Made by a program: the position numbers and the translations under genes
Notes under the pieces: generated by a model
What the model saw: only the letters and a program-made list of their open reading frames with translations
Databases searched by the model: none
What the model was told of the DNA's origin: nothing
In this document: one piece after another, positions 21,248 through 32,868 of the stretch
Layout of the letters: every line of letters begins with the position of its first letter
Position numbering within the stretch: position 1 is the first letter of the stretch
DNA from: Globisporangium splendens
Taxonomy: Eukaryota; Oomycota; Peronosporomycetes; Pythiales; Pythiaceae
NCBI GenBank assembly: GCA_006386115.1
Contig: VFIW01000075.1
Location: 160,610 to 224,609, forward strand
DNA: 64,000 bases
Direction: 5' to 3'

Positions 21248-21975
21248 CTTGCTTCTTCTCTCAAGCGCGCGCCGTTGAGCTCAAACACGCGTGGTCGTAT
21301 GCACACAGAGACACACACGGCAGCAGGTAGTGGTGGTCGTCTGTCGTGTCTGAAGGCAGCGGGCGAGCGGCGGAATGCGGGCGGCGTTCGTCCTGCGGCG
21401 GCGCGTGCGTTGCTTCGTCTCTGCCTTGCGTTCTCTTGTTTGGCTGCAGTGTGCGCGCGTGTGTGTGTGCACACGTAAACGAAAGTTCCACAAATTACAA
21501 GTATCGATAAGCAAATCTCAAAGATCACAATTGAGTTTTAGATTGTAATCTTCTTAAAGCAATTCTACCTCTTTTCGAAGTCATTCAATCGAATTTTGAG
21601 TTTGTTTTGAAAGTGTTTGATAATTGGTGTGAGTGAGAAAGAGAGAGTGTGTGGAAGGTGGGGGGAAACACTAGCCAGAGTGAAGGTCCATGGTCTCCTT
21701 AACACCCGTTAACATCCGCTTACGTTCACTTTGACTCGCTTTTCAGCGAATCACAATCCCGCTTAACCTCCATTTTCAAACGCCTAATGTTGGGTGTGAA
21801 CCCATCGGCGTCATTCAAATCCTGAGTTGCATTCGGCATTTCGACCGATTCCATTGGTCATTGAATAAATTGTTTCCTCTTTTTACCCAATCAGGAATGC
21901 ACATTTCGAATGCTTTGACCTTGGATGTTGCTACATTCTTGATCTGAAAGACAACAAGCTTGAATGTTGGTTCTC
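21248..21975. other. Tetraspanin upstream region
   Basis: CA-rich stretches near 21300 and 21460, then AT-rich DNA. Near 21700-21770 there is a loose series of TTAACNNCCG-like units (TTAACACCCG, TTAACATCCG, TTAACCTCC). No coding sequence supported. Confidence 0.5.
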
Positions 21976-22713
21976 CTAGATGGTGCAGTGGTAACTCGAC
22001 GCCATTGCTGTGTCCTGGCGACTCACCACCGCTTTGCAGAACGGCGTGTTCCCACCCTGTACAGCCACTTGGCTGCGGAAGCGCGCTGTCGTCATCCACT
22101 CGGGCAGCGCCGACACATTCGTGTACTCAAAGTTGACTTTCTTCAAGATCGCGCTGGGCGACGCGACTTGTGCTGGGAGTTCGCTCAGTAGCGGGTTGTA
22201 ATTCACTTCGAGCCGTTTCAAGCTCGAGATCTCAAAGAGCTCCGGCGAAAGCTGGGAGATGCGCGTGTACTGCAGAGTCAAACGCATGAGCTCCATGCGA
22301 AGAAACACCGGCGGAAGAGATGTTGCAGCGCTGTGGACGAAGATCATGTTGATACTTTTCGGCCAGATCGTCGCGAGACTTGGCGGGAGATCGTTGAGCC
22401 CGCACGCAGCGATGTAGACGGTGCCGATTGACTGTGGGAAATCGGGAGCCAGCAGTCCTGGCGGCAGAATCATCCCGTTGGTAAACAAGCTGAAGTTGAC
22501 GCTGAGGAACGTCAGCTGCCGGATTACAGAGTGGTACTTCTCCGATAATGCTGCTGACTCGGGCCATTCGAGCACAGTCGAGTTACTGCACTGCTGGTTT
22601 CGACAAACACGCTTTTCATCTTGGATTTCGAAAGTCACCACCGAGTTTATGCCGCGAATGATGCTCGAGTCATAAAGCAAAGCTGATACGAAGACGAGGC
22701 GCGTAGGCGATCA
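21976..22713 (-). pseudogene. Leucine-rich-repeat protein fragment
   Basis: About 240 codons with regularly spaced leucine-rich repeats. Examples are IGTVYIAACGLNDLPPSL, LMRLTLQYTRISQLSPELF, LKRLEVNYNPLLSELPAQV and VNFEYTNVSALPEWM, at roughly 22-26 residue intervals. It ends in a cysteine-containing cap (NTPFCKAVV). The frame opens after a TGA at about 22711 and has no ATG before the repeats begin; the first possible initiator is TTG. No signal peptide, membrane segment or kinase is attached. It is either a truncated pseudogene or one exon of a larger gene whose other parts I could not find upstream (to 23300). It resembles the LRR ectodomain of oomycete LRR membrane proteins, but that is inference. 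Confidence 0.6.
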
Positions 22714-23691
22714 GCCACTCCGATGAATGCAGTCCCAATTGCCTTGTCGGAGATCGATGAGGTCAGATAATGGCCGAGAAGCACCGTCGACTGCACGCGC
22801 TCGTTTCGCCCCTTTCCAACAACACGACATGCGTATTTTTATCCCGAGGTGATCGACCTGCATTTTCCCTAAATATACGCCAGTTCATGATCGACCTTCG
22901 GGCCATGGAAGAAGAATCACCAGGACGTGATTTCTCCGACAATGAAAGCCCAAAGCCTACTCAATCGAAAGGAAATTTACTGAAAATAGTCGGTGGCTAG
23001 CTATTTCATCGAAACTCTTTTGTTTCTCGGCTCAGGAGGCAGCACAAATCGAAAACGAGCTTGAGGGAAATTGGCAGTCTTCTGTCGACATGACACACAT
23101 TCGTTGTGCCCATAAAGCTTGTGTTTTCTTTCAGTGATGATGTTTGGATTCCCTCACGTCGCTTTAAGATCTACTTTAGCCGACAGCGACCTTCAAAATA
23201 CGTGACCAGTTAAGCTGAGTTTAAAGGGTTAAATAGTTCAAGTTGAACCAAAGATCGGTCCAAGAGTTCCAAATCAGTTCATGTCGCTGGGCACGAAAAG
23301 TCACATACATGGACACTGTTGCTCAGCACTGAACTGTTGGTGCAATGCTCTCTTTTCGACCAGCATCAGATCAGCGAATCCTCACTCATCTCGGTTAACC
23401 AAGTGTCGTTCCATTTGCCACACGTCGGAGACGATGAGTGTTTTCAACCGGTTTTCGCAAATTGACACGACAGCACAACTCCCCTCGGTTAGAACACAAC
23501 CGGTCATTTGAAACTGTTCGCCTCCATCTACGCACATCACATCAACTGCGTGCCTTGAGCATCTTGCATGAACATTTGTCAACCCGCCAGAGGACTTTGA
23601 CTTCCATTGCCATTCTCCAATTTCCTCCAACGACATCAATTCCAAAACAAACAGCAACAAGCTCCTCGAATACACTTACTACCCCTCCGCA

Positions 23692-23740
23692 ACGACCCTC
23701 AAGCTCTACGTCAACCTCATCAGCCAGCCATGCCGCTCCA
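23692..23740 (+). pseudogene. Orphan theta-like GST first exon (start codon lost)
   Basis: This 49-base stretch reads T-TLKLYVNLISQPCRS and is followed directly by GTACGA, a good splice donor. It matches, codon for codon in layout, the first exon of the GST at 62220 (MTLQLYANLISQPSRA, also 49 bases, same split phase). The initiator position is ACG instead of ATG. No second exon is visible within the next 400 bases. It is best read as a solitary relic of a GST duplicate. Confidence 0.72.
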
Positions 23741-24890
23741 GTACGACACCACAGCGAAATCTGTCCCTTTATGGATTGCTTGAGTACCAAATGCAGTCTT
23801 GTTTTATTCGTATACTGACTCGTTGTGTTTCGTTGTGTTTCTGCTGCTGTCGATGCGTGCTGGTGATCAGGGTTGCGAAGCGTACGCACAGAATATCCGT
23901 GAGGGTGGATTGGTGAAGAGACTGGGTGCGACGTCGCAAATCTGTTGTGAGAGCTGATGTCCTGTGGCGGAGCAAGCTGTTGGCGCAAGTAAGGAAACTT
24001 TGTGCAATGGTCACACATTTCCATCCAATCACGGCTCTTCATCCAGGTCAGTCAATTCAAAAAGGTGTTAATCATGGATGCCAGAATCCTACAGTGAAGT
24101 AGCCAAGTCGCAACCTTGTCGTGGCACGTGTCCTGTCCAAGGTACAGCGTACCAGGTTACGCACTTACCAAGAGAGTGCCAGTGTGGGAGGAGACGGCTG
24201 CACGACAAATGGAAGTGCAGCCGCGACGAAGAGGAGGAGAACAAGTGGGAAGGGAATTTTCGTGGGAGCCTCGGCACGATCGCTGCTGGCAGTTCCAGAT
24301 CTGCGCGCAAATACTCAGAACGAGACCAAGCCTTTCGAGCGCGAGAGATATTGAGGAGAGGTACATGTATACACATCGTTCACGTCCTTTTCTGTGTGCA
24401 TACGTATTGCACACTGTATGCAAGCACACAACACCGAGAAAGCGTCGTCGTGGCCCCTCACTACGATGGAGCGCGGGTAGGACAAGTGTGAAAGGGCTGT
24501 TCGCAGCAGTCCCTTAAACATGGCACACATGCTTGTGCGAACGAGGAAGCGATTCTCCCGACTTGGAAGAAGGAAGGGTGGCTTGGGTACTTGAGGGAAA
24601 ATTGCAACTGTATTAAAACGCAGTTGTGGTTCCTGTCGCTACTCACAATTGAACCTCAAGGGATCCCAGAGCTTTTACAACTAAAACCTAAACATGCAGA
24701 AATAAAACCTATGAATCCGATATATAAAGCCTTGGGTACACTGAGGTTGAACCTACGGGATCTTCTAGAAGCTTGAACTTCAAGTCTTATTTAAAATACC
24801 TGCAAAGTGATTGGCTCGCGCCACTCACTTCAGGCGGTAGAGACACGTCGGTCTCGTCGCCAGTCCAGTTTCCCAAGTAGGAACCATCAC

Positions 24891-24974
24891 TCAGTACTTG
24901 ATTAGTACATGGATGTCATTGCTCAGTACTGATTAGTACATGAGAACAACATTCTGCACTGATCAGTACAGAGA
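24891..24974. repeat. Three imperfect AGTACT/AGTAC-bearing repeats
   Basis: Unit 1 TCAGTACTTGATTAGTACATG (24891-24911) and unit 2 TCAGTACTGATTAGTACATG (24923-24942) differ by one base. A third, more diverged unit (CACTGATCAGTACAGAG) follows at about 24958-24974. Spacing is about 32 bases. Confidence 0.75.
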
Positions 24975-24980
24975 ACACTC

Positions 24981-25003
24981 GTGACGTCATCTTCTGACGT
25001 CAC
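24981..25003. promoter_or_regulatory. Paired CRE-like (TGACGTCA) sites in an inverted repeat
   Basis: GTGACGTCA and TGACGTCAC form perfect 9-base arms around TCTTC. Each arm contains the full CRE palindrome bound by ATF/CREB-type bZIP factors in other eukaryotes. The nearest supported gene starts about 1.7 kb downstream, so it may belong to a decayed LTR rather than a live promoter. Confidence 0.45.
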
Positions 25004-26699
25004 ACGTGCATGTGGGGACTGTATTACCGTAATCCCTTTGTTATTTGTGTCTCCACGATGCACGCTGACGGTGGTGTGTGCCACACTAGATCTGGGGACA
25101 GATCCAGCTTCATGTAATGGCTGGTTATGGCCCATTACACTAGCCCATTACACTACCCTCGTTCGTGGAATTGTTCAGTTCGATTACCAGCAACACTCTA
25201 ACTCATCGTCGACTGCACGTGGAAGCTCTTCTGACATGACCCACAACGATCGACCAGATTCCGCGCAGGACGAATGGAGCCAATCAAGCACGACCCAGCC
25301 CAGTGCACCAGAATAGTTTATCAACGCGCTGCCGTCACTTGACGGTAAGTCATTGTGCAAGAAGTACCTCACGAGGAACTCATCCCGCGGGAAATGAACA
25401 GACTGCGTGTTTTATTCCAGAGGACATTTCATTCCGTAGCACTCACCGCCGGTTGGTCAGGCATTCAACGAAAGAAATATGGAGGCATCCGCGAGGAATC
25501 CAAGGACCAATGAAGATACCGAGGTGCGGAGAAAGGGAGGATGACGCTTCGGCCGCCTCACCTCTCCCGACAAAGTATCCAGGTGGCTACTGTACCAGCT
25601 GCGCCATCAACAACAAACATGGACAGCTATTGGGTGGTGGCATCAGGCGCACCCTCCGGAAGCAGCTCACAGGAATATGCGAGTTCACTGATCTCTGAAT
25701 GTCGAAGCCGTGACGAGATGCATGTTCCATTGCCTGGCGCTATCCCACGAACCCATGGCCAACAAGACCCCAAACGCCGGATGTCCGCGCCAACAGGTTT
25801 TCTTGGTTTCTGCAAGCCATTGGGAACTACCTCAGAAGCCGCAGCACTTGGCGCTGTCCATGTCAATTCTGTGCGTCGAGGCAGGTGACAAATATATGTG
25901 GTAGGGGCAGCAACTTGCCGACGCCTGCTTCGCTCATCACCGAGCAGGGTCCGCACACTGACTGCAGCGGTCGCTGCTGCGCGTATTGGCAGGACGACAG
26001 AATGCAGACTGAAGAAGTACTGCTGTCCAGACTCCTCGTCGACTAACCTACAAGGCATCTTTCCTGTTGTCGCGGCACAGAAAATTGGAGTGCAACACTC
26101 GTGTTCGTGAAAGGGGGCAGAAGTGGCCACTAGGGGCGCAGTGACCAGAACGGAGCGTCTGCATGTTGCAGAACAGAATTTGTAATTGTCTTTCAATAAA
26201 CACACGCTATTTGCATCGCAACTTGCACTCGCATTTGGCTGCTCGCCATAAAAACCGACCTTTTTCAGCGCGAGCTTTGACGGAACGGTGATATTGTCTG
26301 ATCTGCTAGTCGAAAACGGCGCGCACCACAAGTCGCTGCTGCTCTTCGAAAGCATCCTGCTCACTGTACGCAGTCGATTTTTTCTCAAGTTAAACTTTCA
26401 AATCGACTTTTGTGGAGCATAATCGGAGTTCAATTGAGATTTCCGGAATCGCACTTTTGCTCCAACTCGGTGTGTATGTTTCAAAGCAAGTCTTACCTTG
26501 TTTCAGTACTGCCTCATAATCAAATTTCTCTCATAAATTATAGCATAAAATTATACGGCGCACTGTATGTTTTTGAACTGTGACTAAATTTTAGTCAATC
26601 ACACCTCACAATGGAGTCACTATTTCAACCAATCAACGACTAGATTGAGTCCCCAAATTGACCTTATTGTTTCCATACTGACCATCACGAGAGCCGAAA

Positions 26700-28896
26700 A
26701 TGGTGCACGTGGAGCTGCCGCCAGCGACAGCGGCAGTCGCGCAGCGCAAGCCGGGCGTCTGGAGCATCCCCGTGGACGACAACGTCGTGCTTGTCGACGA
26801 CATCAAGGCACTCAAGCACGCCGTGCATGATGTGCGTGTCTGCATTTTTGTGTGCGTCGCTATAGAGCTCGAGGTGTTGAGTTGACTGCGGGTGCCTTGC
26901 CCCTTTGAATTGTCGCTGCATGCAGGAAATGGAGCGCATGGGCTGCGGATTCTACCAACGACGCACCGTCGCGTGAGTGGCCATAGCATAGACATTCGCT
27001 TTGGTATATGCCTGCGCTGTGTGTGTGTGTGTCCTTACTATCATCTTAAACGTGGTGTGTAGGATCCTGGGACTCGGGAATGTGGCTGACGCCGTCGAGA
27101 TCCTCGCGATTGGGTACATTTTGACGGTCTACGAAGACACCGAGGGCAAGATCTCGCCATGGGAGTCCAGTACGTATACAGTATGCTGATAGAATGGAGT
27201 ATCTGATAACAAAGCCTCCTGTCTCACGTGTCAACTCCACTTGGTCTCACACTTAGGTTTCCTGACTGCAGCCGTGTTTGCCGGGATGCTCGCCGGTGGC
27301 TTTTTTGGCGGCATTCTGGGCGACATCTACGGTCGCAAGCCCGTGCTGCTCACGACGCTGGCGATCAACGCGGCGTCGGCGTTCCTCTCGGCGTTCTCGA
27401 CGTCGATCTACTGGCTGATCTTCTTCCGCACGCTCGCAGGATTGGGCGTCGGCGGTGTCGTGTCGTCGCTGTTCGCGCTTTGCCTCGAGCACGTCCCCGT
27501 GTCGGCGCGCGGCCGCTATGTCACGATCCTCTGCTCCTTCTGGATGGTTGGCTCGGTGCTCACGGCCGCCACGGCGTGGCTCATGCTCGGCAATGATGCG
27601 AGCGGCCACCGCATCCTCGACATCTCGTGGCGCTGGTTCGCTGCCGTTGTCGGGCTCCCATCCTTCTTGTGCTTTCTGCTCACGATGTGGTACGTGCCCG
27701 AGAGTCCGCATTTCCTCGCGAGCCAGGGCAAGATCCAAGCCGTGACGGAGGTGCTCCAGTACATCCACACGTTGCAGGAGAGCGCACGTCGCGTGCAATT
27801 CCAGTTTACTGATGCGGCGGACAAGTCGGAAACCCAGAAACCAACGTTAGGCTCACTGCAGCAGCCAGAGGACCGTCACCAAGGCAGGCATGCTGTTGCA
27901 CGAGCGGTTCTGGATCCAGAGCGTTTTCGAGGCATCGCGCGATTGTTCCACCAGCCGCACGTCTTCGGCACGCTCCTGCTCATGTTTTGTGCCTACTGCC
28001 TGAGCTTTGGCTCATACGGGCTCTCAACGTGGATCACAAAGCTGTTCCAGACCGTCGGGTTGTCGAATCCGTTCGCAAACGCATTCCTTTTTGCTGGTGC
28101 GAACCTCCCAGGAAACCTCGTCAGGTACGCACGTGTAAACTCTTTATAGTCTTGAGATTATGCCTTCCTAATTATCATTTGTCGCCTTCATCGTGTGTTA
28201 GTATTTACCTGATCGATGTGGTCGGCCGCAAGCAGTTGCTGTCGGCGGCGTTTTTCTCGGCCGCGACGTGCACGCTGCTGTTCGCGTTCGAAGTTGAAGG
28301 CTCTGCGACCATCGTCGTGCTCGTCTCGTGCACGTTTAACGCGTGCACAACGGCTGCATGGAACGCGGTGCGCGAGACAAACAACTAGCCAATGCCTTTT
28401 CTTATTGAGTGACTCATTCTCACTGTTTCTTTCTCGTGTGTGTATGCAAACCTAGTTTGGCGTGCTCTCGGCCGAGACGTTTCCCCTCGAAGTGCGTACG
28501 ACAGGGATTTCGCTCGTGAACTGCTGCGGCCGCATCGGCGCGATCTGTGCACAGTTTGTCAATGGCTTCCTCGTTGGTCCGCCACCGCATATTGAGGCTT
28601 TGCTGCTCGTCGTCACGAGCGTGATGGTCGCCGGCGGCATCGCATCGCGCAATGTGCGGTCAGCGAGCGACGACGACGCAGTTGGACGTGCGACGTCGCC
28701 ACGAGCAAATGGGCATGGCCACACGAAACTTCAGGACGAGGATGATGACGATGAGGATGACGACCTGAAGCAGAAGAATGCGGACAGCAGAGATGAGGAA
28801 ATTGAGCTTGAGCTGGACGATCAGGACGACACGGCGAATGAAGAAACACGACGCTGCCTGCGGAAGACAGAGCGGTCGTCGTCCATGTCAGCTTGA
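26700..28896 (+). CDS. MFS transporter, SV2/sugar-porter-like (6 exons)
   Basis: A 586-aa major facilitator superfamily protein. Exons are 26700-26831, 26926-26972, 27063-27169, 27257-28124, 28202-28367 and 28456-28896; all five introns are GT-AG and keep frame. TM1 begins in exon 3 (ILGLGNVADAVEILAIGYIL). Motif A follows TM2 (GGFFGGILGDIYGRK) with its variant repeat in the second half (YLIDVVGRKQLLS). The WNAFGVLSAETFPLEVRTTG segment across the exon 5/6 junction is typical of SV2-like and organic-solute carriers. The C-terminus is a long acidic cytosolic tail (DEDDDDEDDDLKQK). Substrate cannot be read from sequence. The five small introns sit at family-conserved segments, which supports the splice model. 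Confidence 0.9.
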
Positions 28897-30786
28897 GCTT
28901 TCGCTATTGCGCAAACTACCAAGAGAGAATCCAACCAAAAAGAGCTCTTTGGCATGTCCAACATGACGTGCTTGTATATGCTATGTACTTTATCAGAAAG
29001 GAAACACACACACCAGATAGGACGAGAAAATGCCAACAACAGGCACTTCTAAATGGAAGTTCATACTAAAAGTATCTCAGAATGGAGCTTCTGCCGCAGA
29101 GCGTCCGTGCTCTACTAGGCAGTACGTCAGAAACTGGTAGAACAGGTTGGTGCTTCTACAGTAGAACGGAAGGTGTTGCACGCCATTTGAAAGTGGCACT
29201 GTAGAGCACGCATACGATCCTTTCTGTCCTCCTCAAACAGTAAACGGCTCGATGGCAATTGCGATTGACGAGCCGGAGAAGACGCGCGCGTGTGTGTACC
29301 CTTGTCGGACCCTGTTGAGCAGCACACGACGCTGACTTGAGCCATGTCGATGGTGGCGAATCTAGTTGTTCTTCGCGCGTTCTACCTTGCTTCTACGGTA
29401 GAGTACTCGCAGTGTTTTCAGCATAAATGTGCCTGTTTGGTTTGAAGTTGTGCTGGCAGAACGCAACGCTAGATGGTGCATGTAGAATCAAGCGTCCTGC
29501 CGTAAATATGCGGTAGAGTTCTGCCTGGAGTGAGTCGGCTGTGCGTAATTGAATGCGACGTGATGCACTTCTGGAGCTCTCACACCGTCTCTGGGGTAGA
29601 ATCACAACGGAACAATAAGGATACATTTGGAAACCTGATAAGAAAACCACGAGCAACGACTGCAGAACCGCATGCTTGGCGTGTTATCAGGCAGACGCAA
29701 GGACAGCAAATACTGGAAATCGAGACTGCGACTATAGACATTCGGTTGTTTTGCAGCTAGCAGCTGCCGCATCACAGCAGCAACTGAATGGAAAGTTTGA
29801 TAATAACAGCAGCGTGTTGTGTTCACAGGGTCTGTCGCTGCTGCGTGCGAGAGCAGTGCGCCTTTACGTGCTGGATCTTTTTCTCGAAATCGGATAATTT
29901 GGTTGCCGACGTGCTCATATGCTGATCTGATGTCTATTTGGCTCATTGTTGCCTTTTTAAGACATGGCCAGATGCTGGAACATGAAGGAGGTTCAGAGGT
30001 GCATCAGCCCCACCACATGCGAATGCGTCATTGTAAAGAACACTCATTTGCACACTTGCATCTTGACAGCTTGCAGCAGCTGCCATTGTACCTTCACAAT
30101 ATCATTTCCTGCGACAAATTGTGTGCATTTTTCGACAAGATCACATTGCATCATATCTCAATAAAAGTTACAATATTTGGAGATCTTCTAGATTTGGTTT
30201 GCTTGGATTGGGCAATTCTGACAGCAGAATCGGACTGGTTTTCCACATATCCAACTATCGTGCACGGAAAATATTCATTGTGAAGGGTAAAATGGCCAGT
30301 CAAAAGTTGTGTCAACTTGTATTGCCCGCACAACAGCATATGAGCATCTCGGTACACAACCTGCTTCAGCCTTCATTTAAGCTACAGCTGTTGGAACAGC
30401 ACAGCATGGATGGGTACCGCGTTTCCATTTTCGCGAGGCGGTACTGCTTTCTTCCACCCTTTTTTTCCATATCGTCACATATTCTATCCATTAACGTTAG
30501 CGACAGCTAACACTCGCAGTGTCATGTGCGACTTGATACATTGTGTTCCATTCACCAACGATAAAATTAAGCATGCTGCGATTACCCTACCCTCCTGTGC
30601 TCGTCGTCGGGGTTCAAAATGATCGGCTGTCATGTCTATGCACCGCCTTTGACAGTGAACTGACTCAACGCACTGACTACATACTGCGAAGAGCTCATTT
30701 CGACAGCGGAGCACCTCCCATGGCTCACTTTCGGTTTGGACGGCGACAGAGGAGCAGCTCTCGCTGCCTTTAGTGAGTGAACTTCG
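28897..30786. other. 1.9-kb intergenic region
   Basis: No supported gene. Between about 29040 and 29610 a short motif GGTAGA(A/G) or its complement TTCTACC recurs several times, including the palindrome TTCTACAGTAGAA near 29155. It looks like degenerate repeat DNA. The final part probably contains the promoter of the FYVE gene. Confidence 0.5.
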
Positions 30787-32868
30787 ATGCCAATGAGCCA
30801 GCCGCAGCCGTTGTGTGCGCCGCACCACCGCCACCGCTTCTCGCAGCACATGGCGGGGGACGCGATGGAAGCCGCTGCTTCGAAGCAGCAGCACATGCGC
30901 CAACGCACTGCGACAACAGTTGATCGGCGAGATGCCATTCCCCAGTCCAACTTGGCGCCATCTCGCGCCTTGGACCACCAGCAGCGCCGTCGACGTGAGT
31001 CTTCGACCCATGACCGACCGACGAACTCGATCCAGCTCGAGAGCGCACCATGGCTTGAGCGGCAAAGCCGGCAAGCGCGTGCGGTGACGCGCACGAGAGC
31101 GACAACCACGACTGCGACGGACGTGCGGCCGCAAAACGGCACGATACTCGCCGATTCGCTTTACCCCGACGAGCAGATGCCTCGCCAACCAACAACAGCA
31201 ACTCGAGAGAGCCGCCGAACAGTGGTCGCGAGCGCCCGACACGATTACAAAACGACTACTATCGAAAGTAGCAACGTCGACGCCAACGCGTCGCACTCGA
31301 CAGCGGCGTCGATGTCATCGGTCATGTCCGAACCGACACGCAATTTGCTCTACGGGAAAGCTGTCAAGATGAGTCACTCGATCGTGAACAAAGCCCAAAT
31401 CATGATCAAAACCATCGAGCGCAGTCGAGCACTCGCGAACGGTTTACGCAGGAAAAGCGGGATGGAGATCGAAGGCTACCGATTTCTGCAGGTCACCAAA
31501 GCCGGTGTCGCGATCTACGAAGACGCGACGGCGATTAGTTTGGAGCAGAAAGGCACACGAATGCGTCCTCGACTCATCGGTGTGTCGTCCGTGAAGGCGA
31601 CGCTGGACGAGTTCACCGACACATTCGGTCGAGACAGCGACGATGGCTTCACGCTCTTGAACCCAGATATGCACTCGCTCCAGACAATGCACCGGATCGC
31701 CGCCGAACGCGAGCGCCACATCGGTATCAACTGGCTGGTGATGCAGCCAACGTGGACGGGTTCCATGGCGCGCCGCCGTGACTTTGTCGTCCTGGCGTGC
31801 GAAGAAACATTTTACACGGGAAACCAGCACAATCGACGCGGGTGGGTGAATATGATGCACTCGGTGCAACTGCCGTGGTGTCCACCTCTCGATAAATCAT
31901 CGAGCATCGTGCGCGGCAGCATGTACCAAACGGGGTTGATCGTTCTCGAGTCGGAAGCTTCATCGGAGTGGCTTCACGTGATCTCGGTCGTCGAGATCGA
32001 CATGAAGGGCAACGTCGCCGACCGATCCCAGCGAGCAAATGCTTTGAAACGCATCGGTTGCCTCGAGAACATCGCGCCGACGATCGTCAAGCAGCGGCTA
32101 CAACGCATGTCGCTCATGCGCACCAAGCAATTTAACGCTGTCAAGCCTGCAAAGGAAAGCCACTGCGCCGTGTGTACCCAGCGGATCGGCATTCCGAGTT
32201 TGCGGTTGCACCACTATTGCCGAAAATGCAGCAACAGCGTGTGCGGAAGCTGCAGCCGCAATTGGCAACTTGACCCAACCACGAAAAAGAAGACGCGGGT
32301 GTGCGGACTCTGCATCATGGTGACCCAGAAACGCAGCAAGTCCACGGACACGAGTACCACCAACAAGGACAGCAGTATCGTCGATGATGATGACGACGAA
32401 GACGTCTTGATAAGGAATATTCCGTCGATGCAGCGAGCAGTAACAAACGATCGACCTTCTCGAGCGCAGATGTTCCCAGAGACTGTGCTCGGTCCACTGC
32501 CGGAGGAGTTCCGATCGGGAGCCGATCGCCACGTGGCGCTGCAGAGTATCAGTCGTTCCAACAGTTTGCTGCAATCGTGTCGGACGAGCAGCTACTTTGA
32601 CTTGCCAATGGATCCAAGCGAGCTCATGACTCCTACTAGCGACCAAAGCGAGAAAGTTGACAAATCTTCGGAGACCAAGGTTACTGAACGAACGAGTCAT
32701 TTGCCGTTGCGACGCACGGAGATGGGATCCATTCTGGAAGCTACGGATCCAGCCCAAGAGGACGATCTGCCGATGAAGCCCGTCGTGGAGGGAGATCTCA
32801 TTCGTCTCGATGCGAATGCGCCTCGCGTCGAAAAGCTGTTCAAACCGAACCACGAGATCCACCTATGA
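30787..32868 (+). CDS. START-like / FYVE-type zinc finger protein
   Basis: A 693-aa single-exon protein of a family expanded in oomycetes. Residues 1-190 are low complexity (Q, H, R, T). A START-like region spans about 205-440, with segments FLQVTKAGVAIYEDAT and GINWLVMQPTWTGSM. The FYVE-type finger is at about 456-512, with CAVCTQRIG, LRLHHYCRKC, VCGSCSRNW and TRVCGLC. The eight zinc-binding cysteines are present. The basic ligand loop is LHHYCRKC rather than R(R/K)HHCR, and the N-terminal WxxD is missing, so PI3P binding is uncertain. The last 180 residues are acidic and disordered. The likely role is lipid-dependent recruitment to endosomes or another membrane, inferred from the family. 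Confidence 0.88.
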   Translation: MPMSQPQPLCAPHHRHRFSQHMAGDAMEAAASKQQHMRQRTATTVDRRDAIPQSNLAPSRALDHQQRRRRESSTHDRPTNSIQLESAPWLERQSRQARAVTRTRATTTTATDVRPQNGTILADSLYPDEQMPRQPTTATRESRRTVVASARHDYKTTTIESSNVDANASHSTAASMSSVMSEPTRNLLYGKAVKMSHSIVNKAQIMIKTIERSRALANGLRRKSGMEIEGYRFLQVTKAGVAIYEDATAISLEQKGTRMRPRLIGVSSVKATLDEFTDTFGRDSDDGFTLLNPDMHSLQTMHRIAAERERHIGINWLVMQPTWTGSMARRRDFVVLACEETFYTGNQHNRRGWVNMMHSVQLPWCPPLDKSSSIVRGSMYQTGLIVLESEASSEWLHVISVVEIDMKGNVADRSQRANALKRIGCLENIAPTIVKQRLQRMSLMRTKQFNAVKPAKESHCAVCTQRIGIPSLRLHHYCRKCSNSVCGSCSRNWQLDPTTKKKTRVCGLCIMVTQKRSKSTDTSTTNKDSSIVDDDDDEDVLIRNIPSMQRAVTNDRPSRAQMFPETVLGPLPEEFRSGADRHVALQSISRSNSLLQSCRTSSYFDLPMDPSELMTPTSDQSEKVDKSSETKVTERTSHLPLRRTEMGSILEATDPAQEDDLPMKPVVEGDLIRLDANAPRVEKLFKPNHEIHL

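Larger units (their letters stand above)
22714..26699. other. 4-kb gene-poor region with relics
   Basis: Apart from an orphan GST exon, a short repeat cluster and paired CRE-like sites (listed separately), I see no functional gene. Frames of 90-250 codons exist on both strands, but none shows a motif. A stretch around 25235-25900 may be decayed LTR-retroelement sequence (see findings). The last 300 bases before 26700 are AT-rich and may hold the promoter of the MFS gene. Confidence 0.5.

Noticed and set aside
24078..24530. Overlapping 75-137-aa frames on both strands
   Set aside because: Several frames open at once with no motif; typical of short non-coding DNA without stops by chance.
25150..25200. 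tRNA-like B-box GTTCGATTACC
   Set aside because: No A box at the right distance and no cloverleaf could be drawn.
25627..26388. 253-aa minus-strand frame
   Set aside because: No recognisable domain or promoter context, and it overlaps possible retroelement debris on the other strand. Not enough to call a gene.
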